Source of the DNA: a virus
Length of the DNA: 26,283 nt
IMG/VR virus record: IMGVR_UViG_3300022200_007276
Coordinates: 1-26,283 of that record
Reading direction: 5' to 3' (one strand)
Position numbers and translations under genes: made by a program. The notes under the pieces were generated by a model. That model made no database searches, was not told the origin of the DNA, and saw only the letters and a list, made by a program, of their open reading frames with translations. Positions 19,382 to 26,283 of this stretch are shown one piece after another. Every line of letters begins with the position of its first letter. Positions within the stretch are counted from its first letter, which is position 1.

Positions 19382-20258
19382 GTTTGGAATACTCCTCGCG
19401 GGTGATAACGTCAGGCATGGCGTTACAATTGATGTTGTTATTAAACTTGGTGTAGCAGTCGCCGTCTCGAAGGTGGTCACAGCCCAGATGAGCTTCATAT
19501 TCGTCACCGATTTCGATGGTGTAATAGGCCGCTAGATGGGTGGTGATGGTTCCGTCCGCTAAGGAAGATTTGATTTCTGTAGAACGCAGTCCGGCATTTG
19601 CCCCGGTTTTCCACTTCACCGAGCCGTAGTTGAAATAACCTTCGGCTTCGGCACGTGAAGAGTCTTGCCACACTTTTTGGGAGGTGACGCTGGTAACGGC
19701 TCCTGTGACAATATAATCACCGATAACGGGGCCATCGGGGGCCGCTCTAGGCCCAGAGCAGCGAGAGCGGTCTGACGCAATAACATCACCATCTAAGGTT
19801 TCATCAAAAAGGACATAGGTACATTTCGCGCACACCTCAGAGCCGACGGTTTGATTGAGAGCGTCCTTCAAACTCATATGCTCTAATTTATAAACCTCAT
19901 CTTGGATTTCACCCGCACCTAAAATGACCTTTCTTAAAGGTTCTTCATCCTTAACCGGGGCAGCAGCCCATGAAGTTTTAAAGGCATAACCCTTGGCGTT
20001 ATCCAAGAGACCGGAAATTAGCTGATTTCTCGTGATACCTGTGGCATCAAAGAAGCCTTGAGAATCGAATACAGAGGGCGTTAGGTCGGCAGTCCCAGAA
20101 AGGTCGGAAGGTTTATAAAAGGGGTCGGCAACATAGACATCGCCATTGGACATAACAACATCATGGGGATACCAGGCAAAGCGATAGATTTCACCCGTTA
20201 CCGCTTCTATTCGAGCGCAGTAAAGTGGCGTTTCTGGATCAGCAACGGAGCTTTTCAT
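19368..20258 (-). CDS. DUF2163 tail protein, lambda gpL-like position
   Basis: I start at ATG 20256-20258 (MKSSVADPET) rather than the TTG two codons earlier; no strong ribosome site is visible because a terminator ends only seven bases before. The N-terminal part (CARIEAVTGEIYRFAWYP) and middle are beta-rich. CAKCTYVLFDE and the C-terminal C-H-L-R-D-G-D-C...FNNNINC block are Cys motifs expected in the BR0599/DUF2163 family, which may bind an iron-sulfur cluster or zinc as gpL does. It is part of the tail hub, next to Dit and NlpC/P60. Confidence 0.85.
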   Translation of the reverse strand: MKSSVADPETPLYCARIEAVTGEIYRFAWYPHDVVMSNGDVYVADPFYKPSDLSGTADLTPSVFDSQGFFDATGITRNQLISGLLDNAKGYAFKTSWAAAPVKDEEPLRKVILGAGEIQDEVYKLEHMSLKDALNQTVGSEVCAKCTYVLFDETLDGDVIASDRSRCSGPRAAPDGPVIGDYIVTGAVTSVTSQKVWQDSSRAEAEGYFNYGSVKWKTGANAGLRSTEIKSSLADGTITTHLAAYYTIEIGDEYEAHLGCDHLRDGDCYTKFNNNINCNAMPDVITREEYSKHGTS

Positions 20259-20264
20259 AGGCAA

Positions 20265-20287
20265 TAAAAAACCCGCCGTAGCGGGCC
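20265..20287 (-). terminator. Intrinsic terminator between Dit and DUF2163 genes
   Basis: On the minus strand CCCGC / GCGGG with a TACG loop is followed by six T. It divides the late tail operon just before the start codon of DUF2163, so the last four tail genes need read-through, fitting a Q-type antiterminated late operon. Confidence 0.8.
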
Positions 20288-20303
20288 TTAGTTATGAGGG
20301 GGA

Positions 20304-21203
20304 TTAAACGTCGAGCAGTTCAGCAATAGAGATGGAAGCCGCGAGGACTTTGTAGTTTGAAAGCGAGACGTTGTTAAGGTCGGTTTCAAACTCGCAAGGA
20401 ATGTCGTAATAACACCCCGCCGTAACGACTTCGCCCGATTGAGGCGCGGTATTTGTCACGCCACCAGACGTGTAGGCAGTAAACAGAGTGCTGTCTATAT
20501 CAACAGTGACCGTAGTGGCATCAGCAGACAGCACAGCAGCCCTTAGACCATTAATCTCTGTCATGCCTGCAACGGTAGAGATATGGATAGAGTCGCCTGC
20601 TACGCGACCGTGTGCGGCTCCTAGTGTGATAACCGCTTGAGAGGCTTGAGTGATGCCTGTAATCGTGTTTTCGCTATCAGCCGCAAACGTGACAAGGCCG
20701 GTTGTTATATCGACCGTCCATCGCGTTACGTCTGGGTCTGGGTCGGTGCTGACCTCGATAATCTGGCTGGGGTTGCCAAAGTCATCGCGTATGCCTACTA
20801 GCACCGTATCGGCTACAGGTTTTAACACTCTGCGCCTAGTCGAAGTAGAAACATCCTCATCACCAAACCATCGAGTGATTTGATAGATTAGGCCTGAAGT
20901 ATTAACGGCTTTTTGGTCGTTATAAGTTGGCACATCTTTATAATTATTGGTGGAATAGTCTTTAGGGTGCCGCGCCCTAAACCCGCCAAACATGCCGCCG
21001 ACTCGGTTAAAGAAGTCAATCAAGGACAGAATAATGACATCTTCTACATCGAGCAGATTGATATCTATTCTCGCCGTGGGATAGGGGTTCATTAATTTCT
21101 TATACTTCTTTCCCCCCCTGACTTCCGACGCGTCTACGTCATAACCGCCGGAGAACGTAGAGCCGTATAACAGTTTTTCCGTGAGCCGTTCTTCTAAAAA
21201 CAT
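20304..21203 (-). CDS. Distal tail protein (DUF2460, Dit-like) with FCCH-type insert
   Basis: A 299-residue protein. The first 110 residues (FLEERLTEKLLYGSTFSGGY..., then RIDINLLDVEDVIILSLIDF, and GGMFGGFRARHPKDYST) match the DUF2460/GTA distal-tail family. At about 178-250 lies an inserted module with ITGITQASQAVITLGAAHG, SIHISTVAGMTEINGL and DIDSTLFTAYTSGG, the pattern of the E1_FCCH-like domain common in phage structural proteins. The ending (GCYYDIPCEFETDLN) returns to the family. It connects tail tube and tip. It starts in a TGATG junction with the tape-measure gene. Confidence 0.8.
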   Translation of the reverse strand: MFLEERLTEKLLYGSTFSGGYDVDASEVRGGKKYKKLMNPYPTARIDINLLDVEDVIILSLIDFFNRVGGMFGGFRARHPKDYSTNNYKDVPTYNDQKAVNTSGLIYQITRWFGDEDVSTSTRRRVLKPVADTVLVGIRDDFGNPSQIIEVSTDPDPDVTRWTVDITTGLVTFAADSENTITGITQASQAVITLGAAHGRVAGDSIHISTVAGMTEINGLRAAVLSADATTVTVDIDSTLFTAYTSGGVTNTAPQSGEVVTAGCYYDIPCEFETDLNNVSLSNYKVLAASISIAELLDV

Positions 21204-23266
21204 CAGGTATACCTCGCCGCGCCGCCAATTCTTCGTGATATATCGCGACCCATTTGCCCCGCTGCCCTGTTGTCGGTGTTTCTGTCACCTGTGCCAGTGT
21301 AGTTGATGTAAATGGCGTTGCTTGTACCGCCTAAAGACTGGCCTTTGGTGTGGTCAACCACGGTTTCATTTGGGTGAACCATCGACAGGAACCCGCCGCG
21401 ACCATCTAGTCCGCCAGTTCTTGATCCAGCTCCGGTATAACCGCCGCCTTCAAAGCTAAACAGTCCGTCGAACAGCTTGCCGAGGTTCCCGCCTTTGTTG
21501 TCTTTGCCACCAAACCCGATCAGATGAAGGAAGTCGGCCGCCGCTGCCTGCGCTGCCATATTGACAAGAAGCTCTCCGAACGAATTGAGAACATCGTCAA
21601 AGCCGCCCTTAAAAATAGATACGAAGCCATCTGCAACTACGTTTTGCATCCCTTCAGCTAAGGCTTCGCCAATCTTGTCTATCTCTTTCGCTGCCTCTTT
21701 AATTTCTTCAAGGTCTTTAGCAATACGGTCTTTTGTTCTGCTTAATGTTTCTGGCGAGATCAGCCCTTTATCAGCCAGCTCTGTTGCTCTGGTTAACTCT
21801 ATATTGAGCTTTTCTATCTCAGTGGTTGCGCCTTCGATAAACCTGTTTGCGTCCGCAATATCTGTAAGCCACTGCTCATTAGCGCCCGTTGCATCATCAA
21901 GTCGTTTCTTATAAATCGACATGACGTTGTTAAATTCGGACTGTGAGATTTTCTTGGCATCAAGCAGGGCTAAGGCTTGTGCCTCACTATCGAGATACGT
22001 TTTTAAGGCTGGCTGCGCTGCGGTAATGGCCGAACGAATGGCCGCTGCTTGTTTTTCTTGATCTTTGGCAAGCTGTTCTGCTAGCTTCGCAGCTTCAGCA
22101 AGTTTGATGGCTTCCGCTGGGTCTGTTTTGATGATGGCTGAAGGCGTAACCTGTGGCTTAAACTTAGAACCTCGTGGGTCTTCTACCGCGAACTTCTCAC
22201 CACGAGCAAAGAAGTCTCGCTGCTTTTTAAGCTCGTCAATTTGCTTGGCCAGCCCACCCTTGTCGCCTCCACCTGGAAGGCTTAAGACCCTTTCTAGCCT
22301 TTCAATTTTCGCCGTAAGCTCTGCAACATCCGCAACCGCGTCATTCCCAAAGATTGCCTCAAAAGCTAAGGAGGCCTCTTTCCCCACACCACTAATAATG
22401 GACCCAGCCTTAATAGCCCACTGGGTCATCTGGACGGTGCCGGAGATTAAGGCGGACGTAATATTGTTTATGGATTCAATGGTTTTTGGGTCTTGTAGCG
22501 ACTTGGTTAAGTCTTCAACAGCGTCTTTAGCATCATCCAGCCCCTCAGTAGACTCAAAAAGATCATCAAAGGCATTACTCAAGCCCTCTAAAGCACCGCC
22601 GAAAGCATCCCTTGCCGCCCTAGCAGAGCCACCAAACTGGGCTTCCAGTTCGCCCAAAATAATGTTCTGGGCCTCCATCAATTGACCAGATTCAGCCAAC
22701 AGCTTAATGGTGTCTTTTTGCGATTTGTTAAACTGGATGCCAGATCGAGACAGCGCGGAAAGGTTCGCTACTGGATCATTCAGGGCTTTGCCCAGTTGTA
22801 ATACAGATGATTTTAAATCTATACCAAACCGGGTCGACAGGTCAGCCGCCAGCAGCAGAGTTTTATCAAATTGCTCACCAACGATGCCAGTAAATGACAA
22901 AAGTTGTGCTTGCGCTGTGATAAATTGCTCATCTCCAAAAATGGTAATCTTTTGAAGATCACTGGCTTTGTTGGTCAACTCATCAAGCGACTTGCCAACC
23001 ACTCCACCTGTAGACGCAAGGCCCGCCTCCAACTGCGAAACGGCTTGTTCTTGCACCTTGGTCGCGCTGATAATCTTTTTGATGGTCGCGCCAACAACAA
23101 AGCCAGCACCAAGCGCCGCAATAGATTTAGCGGCTTTCCTTGCGGACTTCTCCATTCCATCTGTACTGCGCTTGACTGTCCTACTTGCAAATACCATATC
23201 TCGCTTTAACGAGGCAACATCCGCAGATAGTTCGATCACCAAGGATTCGACGGTTTTTTTAGCCAT
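21203..23266 (-). CDS. Tail tape-measure protein
   Basis: A 687-residue protein in the gpH position. The start (KTVESLVIELSADVASLKRD, then VKRSTDGMEKSARKAAKSI) is typical of tape measures, followed by long helices and a central low-complexity coiled region rich in A, E and K. The C-terminus (FEGGGYTGAGSRTGGLDGRG, then FLSMVHPNETVVDHTKGQ) is the conserved tail-tip segment found in many lambda-like tape measures. Length would imply a tail of about 100 nm if the usual 1.5 angstrom per residue holds. ATG overlaps the end of the frameshifted chaperone. Confidence 0.9.
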   Translation of the reverse strand: MAKKTVESLVIELSADVASLKRDMVFASRTVKRSTDGMEKSARKAAKSIAALGAGFVVGATIKKIISATKVQEQAVSQLEAGLASTGGVVGKSLDELTNKASDLQKITIFGDEQFITAQAQLLSFTGIVGEQFDKTLLLAADLSTRFGIDLKSSVLQLGKALNDPVANLSALSRSGIQFNKSQKDTIKLLAESGQLMEAQNIILGELEAQFGGSARAARDAFGGALEGLSNAFDDLFESTEGLDDAKDAVEDLTKSLQDPKTIESINNITSALISGTVQMTQWAIKAGSIISGVGKEASLAFEAIFGNDAVADVAELTAKIERLERVLSLPGGGDKGGLAKQIDELKKQRDFFARGEKFAVEDPRGSKFKPQVTPSAIIKTDPAEAIKLAEAAKLAEQLAKDQEKQAAAIRSAITAAQPALKTYLDSEAQALALLDAKKISQSEFNNVMSIYKKRLDDATGANEQWLTDIADANRFIEGATTEIEKLNIELTRATELADKGLISPETLSRTKDRIAKDLEEIKEAAKEIDKIGEALAEGMQNVVADGFVSIFKGGFDDVLNSFGELLVNMAAQAAAADFLHLIGFGGKDNKGGNLGKLFDGLFSFEGGGYTGAGSRTGGLDGRGGFLSMVHPNETVVDHTKGQSLGGTSNAIYINYTGTGDRNTDNRAAGQMGRDISRRIGGAARYT

Positions 23267-23743
23267 TGAGTTTTTCCAAAAAACCTTTAGGAGAGTTTTC
23301 GTAGTGGTCTAGCGTTTGCTTGAAGTGTGAATCCCACGGACAGCGGGAATACTCAGCCTTGTAAAGCTCGTATTCAGAACAGTCCATTTCCATGATTTCT
23401 GAGATTGACTTACGAAGCGTTCGAGACAAAAGCAAAGCGAACTGAAGGTCGGGGCTGGACCTTACTTTTTTTCAGCTTTTTTCCCTGAGAAATCATTGAA
23501 GTCTTTGCATTCACGAAACAACATCAACGCGTCTTCAAAGTGATCTCCACCGAATTCGTCCCACTCGTCAAACGTCTTAAGGGGTTTACCTTCGGCATCA
23601 ACAACACAGAGGCGTAGCATCTCCATAATTGCCATCTTGTCGTCTTTGTTGGCGGCTTCCATCAGCGAAAACCGCTGGCTCATCCTTAAGCCAGCAATAA
23701 TCACATCACCCAAAACAGCCGATTCCACAACTGTGGTTCGCAT
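23259..23743 (-). CDS. Tail assembly chaperone GT fusion by -1 frameshift
   Basis: The upstream frame (23462-23743) continues after a -1 shift at A AAA AAG (23465-23471) into a second frame. The added residues, about 68, read VRSSPDLQFALLLSRTLRKS, then a MEMDCSEYELYKAEYSRCPW stretch and a LDHYENSPKGFLEKLNG end; the stop at 23259-23261 overlaps the tape-measure start. This is the lambda gpG/gpGT strategy, where a few percent of chaperones carry the T extension needed to recruit the tail tube protein. The T part is expressed only by frameshift since it has no start with a ribosome site. Confidence 0.85.
23462..23743 (-). CDS. Tail assembly chaperone G
   Basis: A 93-residue protein after the tail tube gene, preceded by AAGGAATAACC and an ATG. 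The sequence is helical: MSQRFSLMEAANKDDKMAIM, then LRLCVVDAEGKPLKTFDEWD, and FEDALMLFRECKDFNDF. Proteins of this type (Phage_TAC families) coat the tape measure before tube assembly. The end KKAEKK lies on the slippery site that makes the longer GT product. Confidence 0.8.
   Translation of the reverse strand: MRTTVVESAVLGDVIIAGLRMSQRFSLMEAANKDDKMAIMEMLRLCVVDAEGKPLKTFDEWDEFGGDHFEDALMLFRECKDFNDFSGKKAEKK
23465..23471 (-). promoter_or_regulatory. Slippery heptamer A AAA AAG for -1 frameshift
   Basis: The heptamer is in the correct phase (GAA AAA AAG TAA), so the zero-frame stop follows directly. The -1 frame continues open to the tape-measure start. This is the most efficient type of slippery sequence in Escherichia-like hosts. 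Confidence 0.85.
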
Positions 23744-23752
23744 GGTTATTCC

Positions 23753-24388
23753 TTATGAGCTATAGGTGGTGATGCTGCTCTCAGCGGTCAAAGTCATAGG
23801 CGTTGTTACCAAGCCTTGAGCTGAACCAGCAGGAGTCATCGGTAGCGACACATAGCCGTTAAACAGCATGATTTCACCGGTTGAAAAGGTGAACCTGATC
23901 GCACGTTTAGAAATAGCTTTAGAGGCTGCCGCTAGAGCAATCAACGCCGTATCGGTAGAGTCATACTGCGAGGTAAAGGCGAAGGACACTGCGCTAGTGA
24001 CTGTAGGAACCTGCTTTCTCACGTTGTCATGGATCGTAGTGGTATCTTCAAATTCAGGCTCACCGCCAGACGCAGACACATCAGAGATGGTCGTAACAGA
24101 TGAGCCAAAAGTAATAACCTGAAACGATCCAGACGAGAAGGTTGAGTAGAGCGTGGTGTCTTCGCCCTCTAGATTAAAGGTTGTACCTGCCGCGCCACTA
24201 ACACGAAGAACACGCCCATCTAACTGGTGCATGCCGTCGATTGTCAGCAACACATAGTCGCCATCACTAGGGAGGGTTCCTGATGTCGCTGCGACACCAG
24301 GGCTGGCTTTAGTGATACCTGTGATTGCTTGTGCCGCGCCCAGACCACTTTGAGCGGCCACGGCAACATTTGACCAAAAAATAGCCAT
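23753..24388 (-). CDS. Major tail tube protein with FCCH-like insert
   Basis: A 211-residue protein in the gpV position. Residues about 18-95 carry a module with AITGITKASPGVAATSG, DYVLLTIDGMHQLDGRVLRV and DTTLYSTFSSGSFQVIT, the same E1_FCCH-like pattern seen in the Dit protein. The rest (PEFEDTTTIHDNVRKQVPT, then VSFAFTSQYDSTDTALIAL and FTFSTGEIMLFNGYVSLP) is the tube fold common to lambda gpV and related tubes. It polymerises around the tape measure. It is followed by the chaperone gene and preceded by gpU. Confidence 0.8.
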   Translation of the reverse strand: MAIFWSNVAVAAQSGLGAAQAITGITKASPGVAATSGTLPSDGDYVLLTIDGMHQLDGRVLRVSGAAGTTFNLEGEDTTLYSTFSSGSFQVITFGSSVTTISDVSASGGEPEFEDTTTIHDNVRKQVPTVTSAVSFAFTSQYDSTDTALIALAAASKAISKRAIRFTFSTGEIMLFNGYVSLPMTPAGSAQGLVTTPMTLTAESSITTYSS

Positions 24389-24426
24389 AGTTATAGTCCT
24401 GTTTGGGGATAGTTAAGGTGGAAAAA

Positions 24427-24822
24427 TTACGCGGAAAACGTAACTCGGTAGGAATAAGAAACAGAAGAAAACTGCCTGCTTTCGTCTATCCCGTATTCGA
24501 AACTTTCTGGGAGTATTTGCGCCCCCTCGGTAAAACCTTCTTCTAACAACTTGCTGTTAAAATTAGCCATCAGTGCGGCATGCGCGGCATCAACCACAAG
24601 ATCAAGCGCACCATCTTCTGCGTCTTTGTTAAATTCCAAGACGAGAACCACCTCTGTAAGCTGGGTTTGAAATCCTTTGCTGATGTCACCATCTGACAAA
24701 TAAATTGACATGTATTCGTCTAAGCCAGAGACATCTATGTTCCTAGAGGTAAAGAGGTCGCCGGTATACGATATAGCCACGGCCGCTTTTGCTGCGTCTC
24801 GTATCTGTTGTCGTTGGCTCAT
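24427..24822 (-). CDS. Tail terminator, gpU-like
   Basis: A 131-residue protein, the same length as lambda gpU. The N-terminal helix SQRQQIRDAAKAAVA is followed by YTGDLFTSRNIDVSGLDEYM, TQLTEVVLVLEFNKDAEDGA and an LVVDAAHAALMANFNSKLL helix, with a final strand FSSVSYSYRVTFSA, all in the family order. The hexameric ring caps the tail tube at the head end and sets its length. ATG overlaps the gpZ stop. Confidence 0.85.
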   Translation of the reverse strand: MSQRQQIRDAAKAAVAISYTGDLFTSRNIDVSGLDEYMSIYLSDGDISKGFQTQLTEVVLVLEFNKDAEDGALDLVVDAAHAALMANFNSKLLEEGFTEGAQILPESFEYGIDESRQFSSVSYSYRVTFSA

Positions 24823-25379
24823 TTTTTTGGAAGCCTTTTGTTAAGCCTAAAGGTCAGCTCTCGCTTAACTTCTGGCAGGAAATCTTTCTGATAAATTCTT
24901 CGAGTAACAACGGGCGCTATCCGATCAACAGCGTCATCAATTGGGATCGTTACTTTTTCAATTGGGTTTCTAAGGCGGCCTTCTCGCCTAAACACTTGCG
25001 TTGCGCCCAAAGCTCTCTGGATGAATGCGCCCTGAAACTGGCGACCCCTAACAGTAACCCCTCTGCGGTTGGTTCCTGTCCCCATTTTGTTGGCAATTGT
25101 CGTCCTGCTTAATAAGCTGACCACCGAGATATCATCCCGATAAATCGTCAACTTAGATTTTTGTTTGGTTATCGTTGATCCTTTAACAAAAATCTTTTTA
25201 TTTATCACCTTGTTGGGCAGATTTTCAGACTTAGCCACACCGCGAACAATCCTTGTTTTTACCTTTCTCGCTATCTTGGTGAGTGCTGAAGAGGTAGACG
25301 CGGCGACATCTTTGGCAGCAATCGCAACCAGCTTCTTGGATAGCTTGGCTACCTGTACTTCCATCTTTCTATCGCGCAT
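24819..25379 (-). CDS. Minor tail protein Z-like
   Basis: I start at MRDRKMEVQVAKL (ATG 25377-25379), where GGAGG lies 12 bases upstream; a longer frame to 25442 reads inside the gene before it. The 186-residue protein is very basic, with VTVRGRQFQGAFIQRAL, QVFRREGRLRNPIEKVTI and a C-terminal RIYQKDFLPEVKRELTFRLN. This is the gpZ family (Prophage minor tail protein Z) at the tail-head connector. It overlaps the upstream FII-like gene by 11 bases. Confidence 0.85.
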   Translation of the reverse strand: MRDRKMEVQVAKLSKKLVAIAAKDVAASTSSALTKIARKVKTRIVRGVAKSENLPNKVINKKIFVKGSTITKQKSKLTIYRDDISVVSLLSRTTIANKMGTGTNRRGVTVRGRQFQGAFIQRALGATQVFRREGRLRNPIEKVTIPIDDAVDRIAPVVTRRIYQKDFLPEVKRELTFRLNKRLPKK

Positions 25380-25674
25380 ACCACGAAACAACCTCCGTAT
25401 CAGCAAGCAACAAATGGGTAAGATGGAGCGTGGTTGAGCCAATCGTCACAGAGTCGTTTTTAGTGAGGGCGATAGTTGCCCCATCAACAACTAACTGATC
25501 TTGTCTAAACGTCAGGACATCGCGGCGCTCTGTGGACATTCCGTTGTCCACAATGGCCTCAACATTTCGATCAAGGATGATATCTACGGCGCTTATATCT
25601 TCGCCTGATGAGCGGATAATGGTCCCCTCTTCTGCGAAGTCACCAAAAAAATCATCCATGTTTTCCCGAAACAT
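25369..25674 (-). CDS. Head-tail joining protein, FII-like
   Basis: A 101-residue protein in the gpFII slot. It has the acidic N-terminus (ENMDDFFGDFAEEGTIIRSS), the central strand block (AVDIILDRNVEAIVDNGM), and TFRQDQLVVDGATIALTKND, typical of neck proteins that seal the portal and bind the tail. Its start overlaps the stop of the upstream ORF by one base. Confidence 0.75.
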   Translation of the reverse strand: MFRENMDDFFGDFAEEGTIIRSSGEDISAVDIILDRNVEAIVDNGMSTERRDVLTFRQDQLVVDGATIALTKNDSVTIGSTTLHLTHLLLADTEVVSWYAR

Positions 25675-25856
25675 TAACGAACCTCTACATCGTCAACTTT
25701 ACGATTAGCGGGCGACCTTTTAGCCTTCTTCTCTTCAAAGTCTTTGGTCGCTTTGCCACAACCGATTAACAGCCATCCTCGGCTGGTATCGACCACCTGA
25801 TCTTTCTCGCAGGGTTTGCCGTCGACGTAGCAATCTTTCAATAATTTAACTTTCAT
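25674..25856 (-). CDS. Small DUF7210-like head-tail region protein (60 aa)
   Basis: The product starts VKLLKDCYVDGKPCEKDQVV and continues with DTSRGWLLIGCGKATKDF, an SH3-like two-sheet pattern seen in small phage proteins near head-tail connectors. The basic tail contains KKAKRSPANRK. It lies three bases after the previous stop, in the structural gene order. Function not established. Confidence 0.6.
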   Translation of the reverse strand: MKVKLLKDCYVDGKPCEKDQVVDTSRGWLLIGCGKATKDFEEKKAKRSPANRKVDDVEVR

Positions 25857-25859
25857 GGC

Positions 25860-26255
25860 TTACACCGCTTGCGAAGCGTTGCGGCCAGACTTAAGACAGC
25901 CAAGGCCAACGACCGACATATCAAAAGTGGGGCTGGTTCCTGTAATAGTGCCAGCTACCTTAAGGAATCCGCGCATCTCGTCAGCTTGCAAAGTAATCAT
26001 CTGTGTAGAGTCAGCCGCGCCCGTAACTTCTGCAAAAACAGCGCCTGTTATGTCGGCGTAGGTTCCGCCAGAAGCCGTTGCGTCTTGAAGCTTTACGTTA
26101 AGCGTTGGAGTGGTTCCACCGCCTGCACTTGTGGCTAGAATGATGTGGAAAGGGCCGCTGTAATTAGTGAGGTCAATATCAGCAGTATTAAAGGTGGCCG
26201 TTTGTCTTGCCGGGGCTTCCAGCTCAACCACGTTTGCCTGAATTAATTTGGACAT
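25860..26255 (-). CDS. Structural beta-rich protein, possibly decoration or head fibre (131 aa)
   Basis: AGGGAAAA precedes the ATG at 26253-26255. The sequence is low in charged residues and rich in T, G and A, with strands such as TATFNTADIDLTNYSGPFHI, LQDATASGGTYADITGAVFA and AGTITGTSPTFDMSVVGLG. This composition is usual for phage decoration proteins or tail/neck components. Position right after a terminator and before the FII-like gene suggests a capsid-surface protein, but I cannot name the family. Confidence 0.65.
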   Translation of the reverse strand: MSKLIQANVVELEAPARQTATFNTADIDLTNYSGPFHIILATSAGGGTTPTLNVKLQDATASGGTYADITGAVFAEVTGAADSTQMITLQADEMRGFLKVAGTITGTSPTFDMSVVGLGCLKSGRNASQAV

Positions 26256-26259
26256 AATT

Positions 26260-26283
26260 TTTCCCTATAAAAAAAGGGAGCCG
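26260..26283 (-). terminator. Partial terminator at the right edge
   Basis: On the minus strand CGGCTCCC followed by seven T enters the window. It is the 3' half of an intrinsic terminator whose other stem arm is outside, probably after the major capsid gene. Confidence 0.5.

Noticed and set aside
22065-22685. A 206-codon plus-strand ORF opposite the tape-measure gene
   Set aside because: It is antisense to a long, well-supported gene, its product is a low-complexity S/A/P-rich sequence, and there is no ribosome site. It is an ORF shadow.

Overview
The window is about 26 kb of a temperate, lambda-like siphovirus or prophage. Three things show this: lambdoid tail genes in the order FII, Z, U, V, G/GT, H; a Cro/CI-type switch; and a Q - late promoter - terminator - holin - endolysin arrangement. 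The host is probably a gammaproteobacterium, because the proteins look like NinG, Cro, gpU, SSB and DUF1367 of that group. The integron-like sites described below would also fit a marine or environmental gammaproteobacterium, but the species cannot be named. No integrase, terminase or portal gene lies in the window, and I saw no tRNA or CRISPR.

Layout. (1) Positions 1-1399, minus strand: lysis block with holin, M15 endolysin, an alpha/beta-hydrolase and the start of a secreted protein. Upstream lie a candidate late promoter, a terminator and a Q-like gene. (2) Positions 1694-6833, minus strand: nin-like and replication genes. These include NinG, DUF1367, DUF6378, many small coupled ORFs, a DnaB-type helicase, and a replication initiator whose gene carries five 11-bp iterons, a likely origin. 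(3) Positions 6844-8634: control region. It holds a regulator, a plus-strand gene flanked by 27-bp inverted repeats, cro, three operators at exact 25-bp spacing, a shortened CI-like gene, and a second pair of operators over a twin promoter. (4) Positions 8634-12007, plus strand: early recombination genes (Rad52-like annealing protein, Gp157, SSB, HNH endonuclease, lipoprotein). (5) Positions 12002-15364, plus strand: small orphan ORFs, mostly separated by sites that look like integron attC recombination sites. (6) Positions 15364-26283, minus strand: tail and head-tail joining genes, read right to left.

How it works together. Two near-identical sigma70-type promoters, each with an operator over its -10 box, drive the replication/lysis arm leftward and the recombination/accessory arm rightward. 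Cro, and an intact CI if one existed, would bind both. The rightward operon ends in what looks like an integron cassette array without an integrase, sitting against the 3' end of the tail operon.

The most notable observation is this attC-like array (12002-14784, with half-sites continuing to 15364). At least seven sites show an outer TAAC / GTTA inverted pair and an imperfect inner inverted repeat, and most separate single small promoterless ORFs all in the same direction. A phage early operon that has captured, or serves as a platform for, integron gene cassettes would be unusual. All function calls come from reading the sequence and from remembered families; no database search was run.
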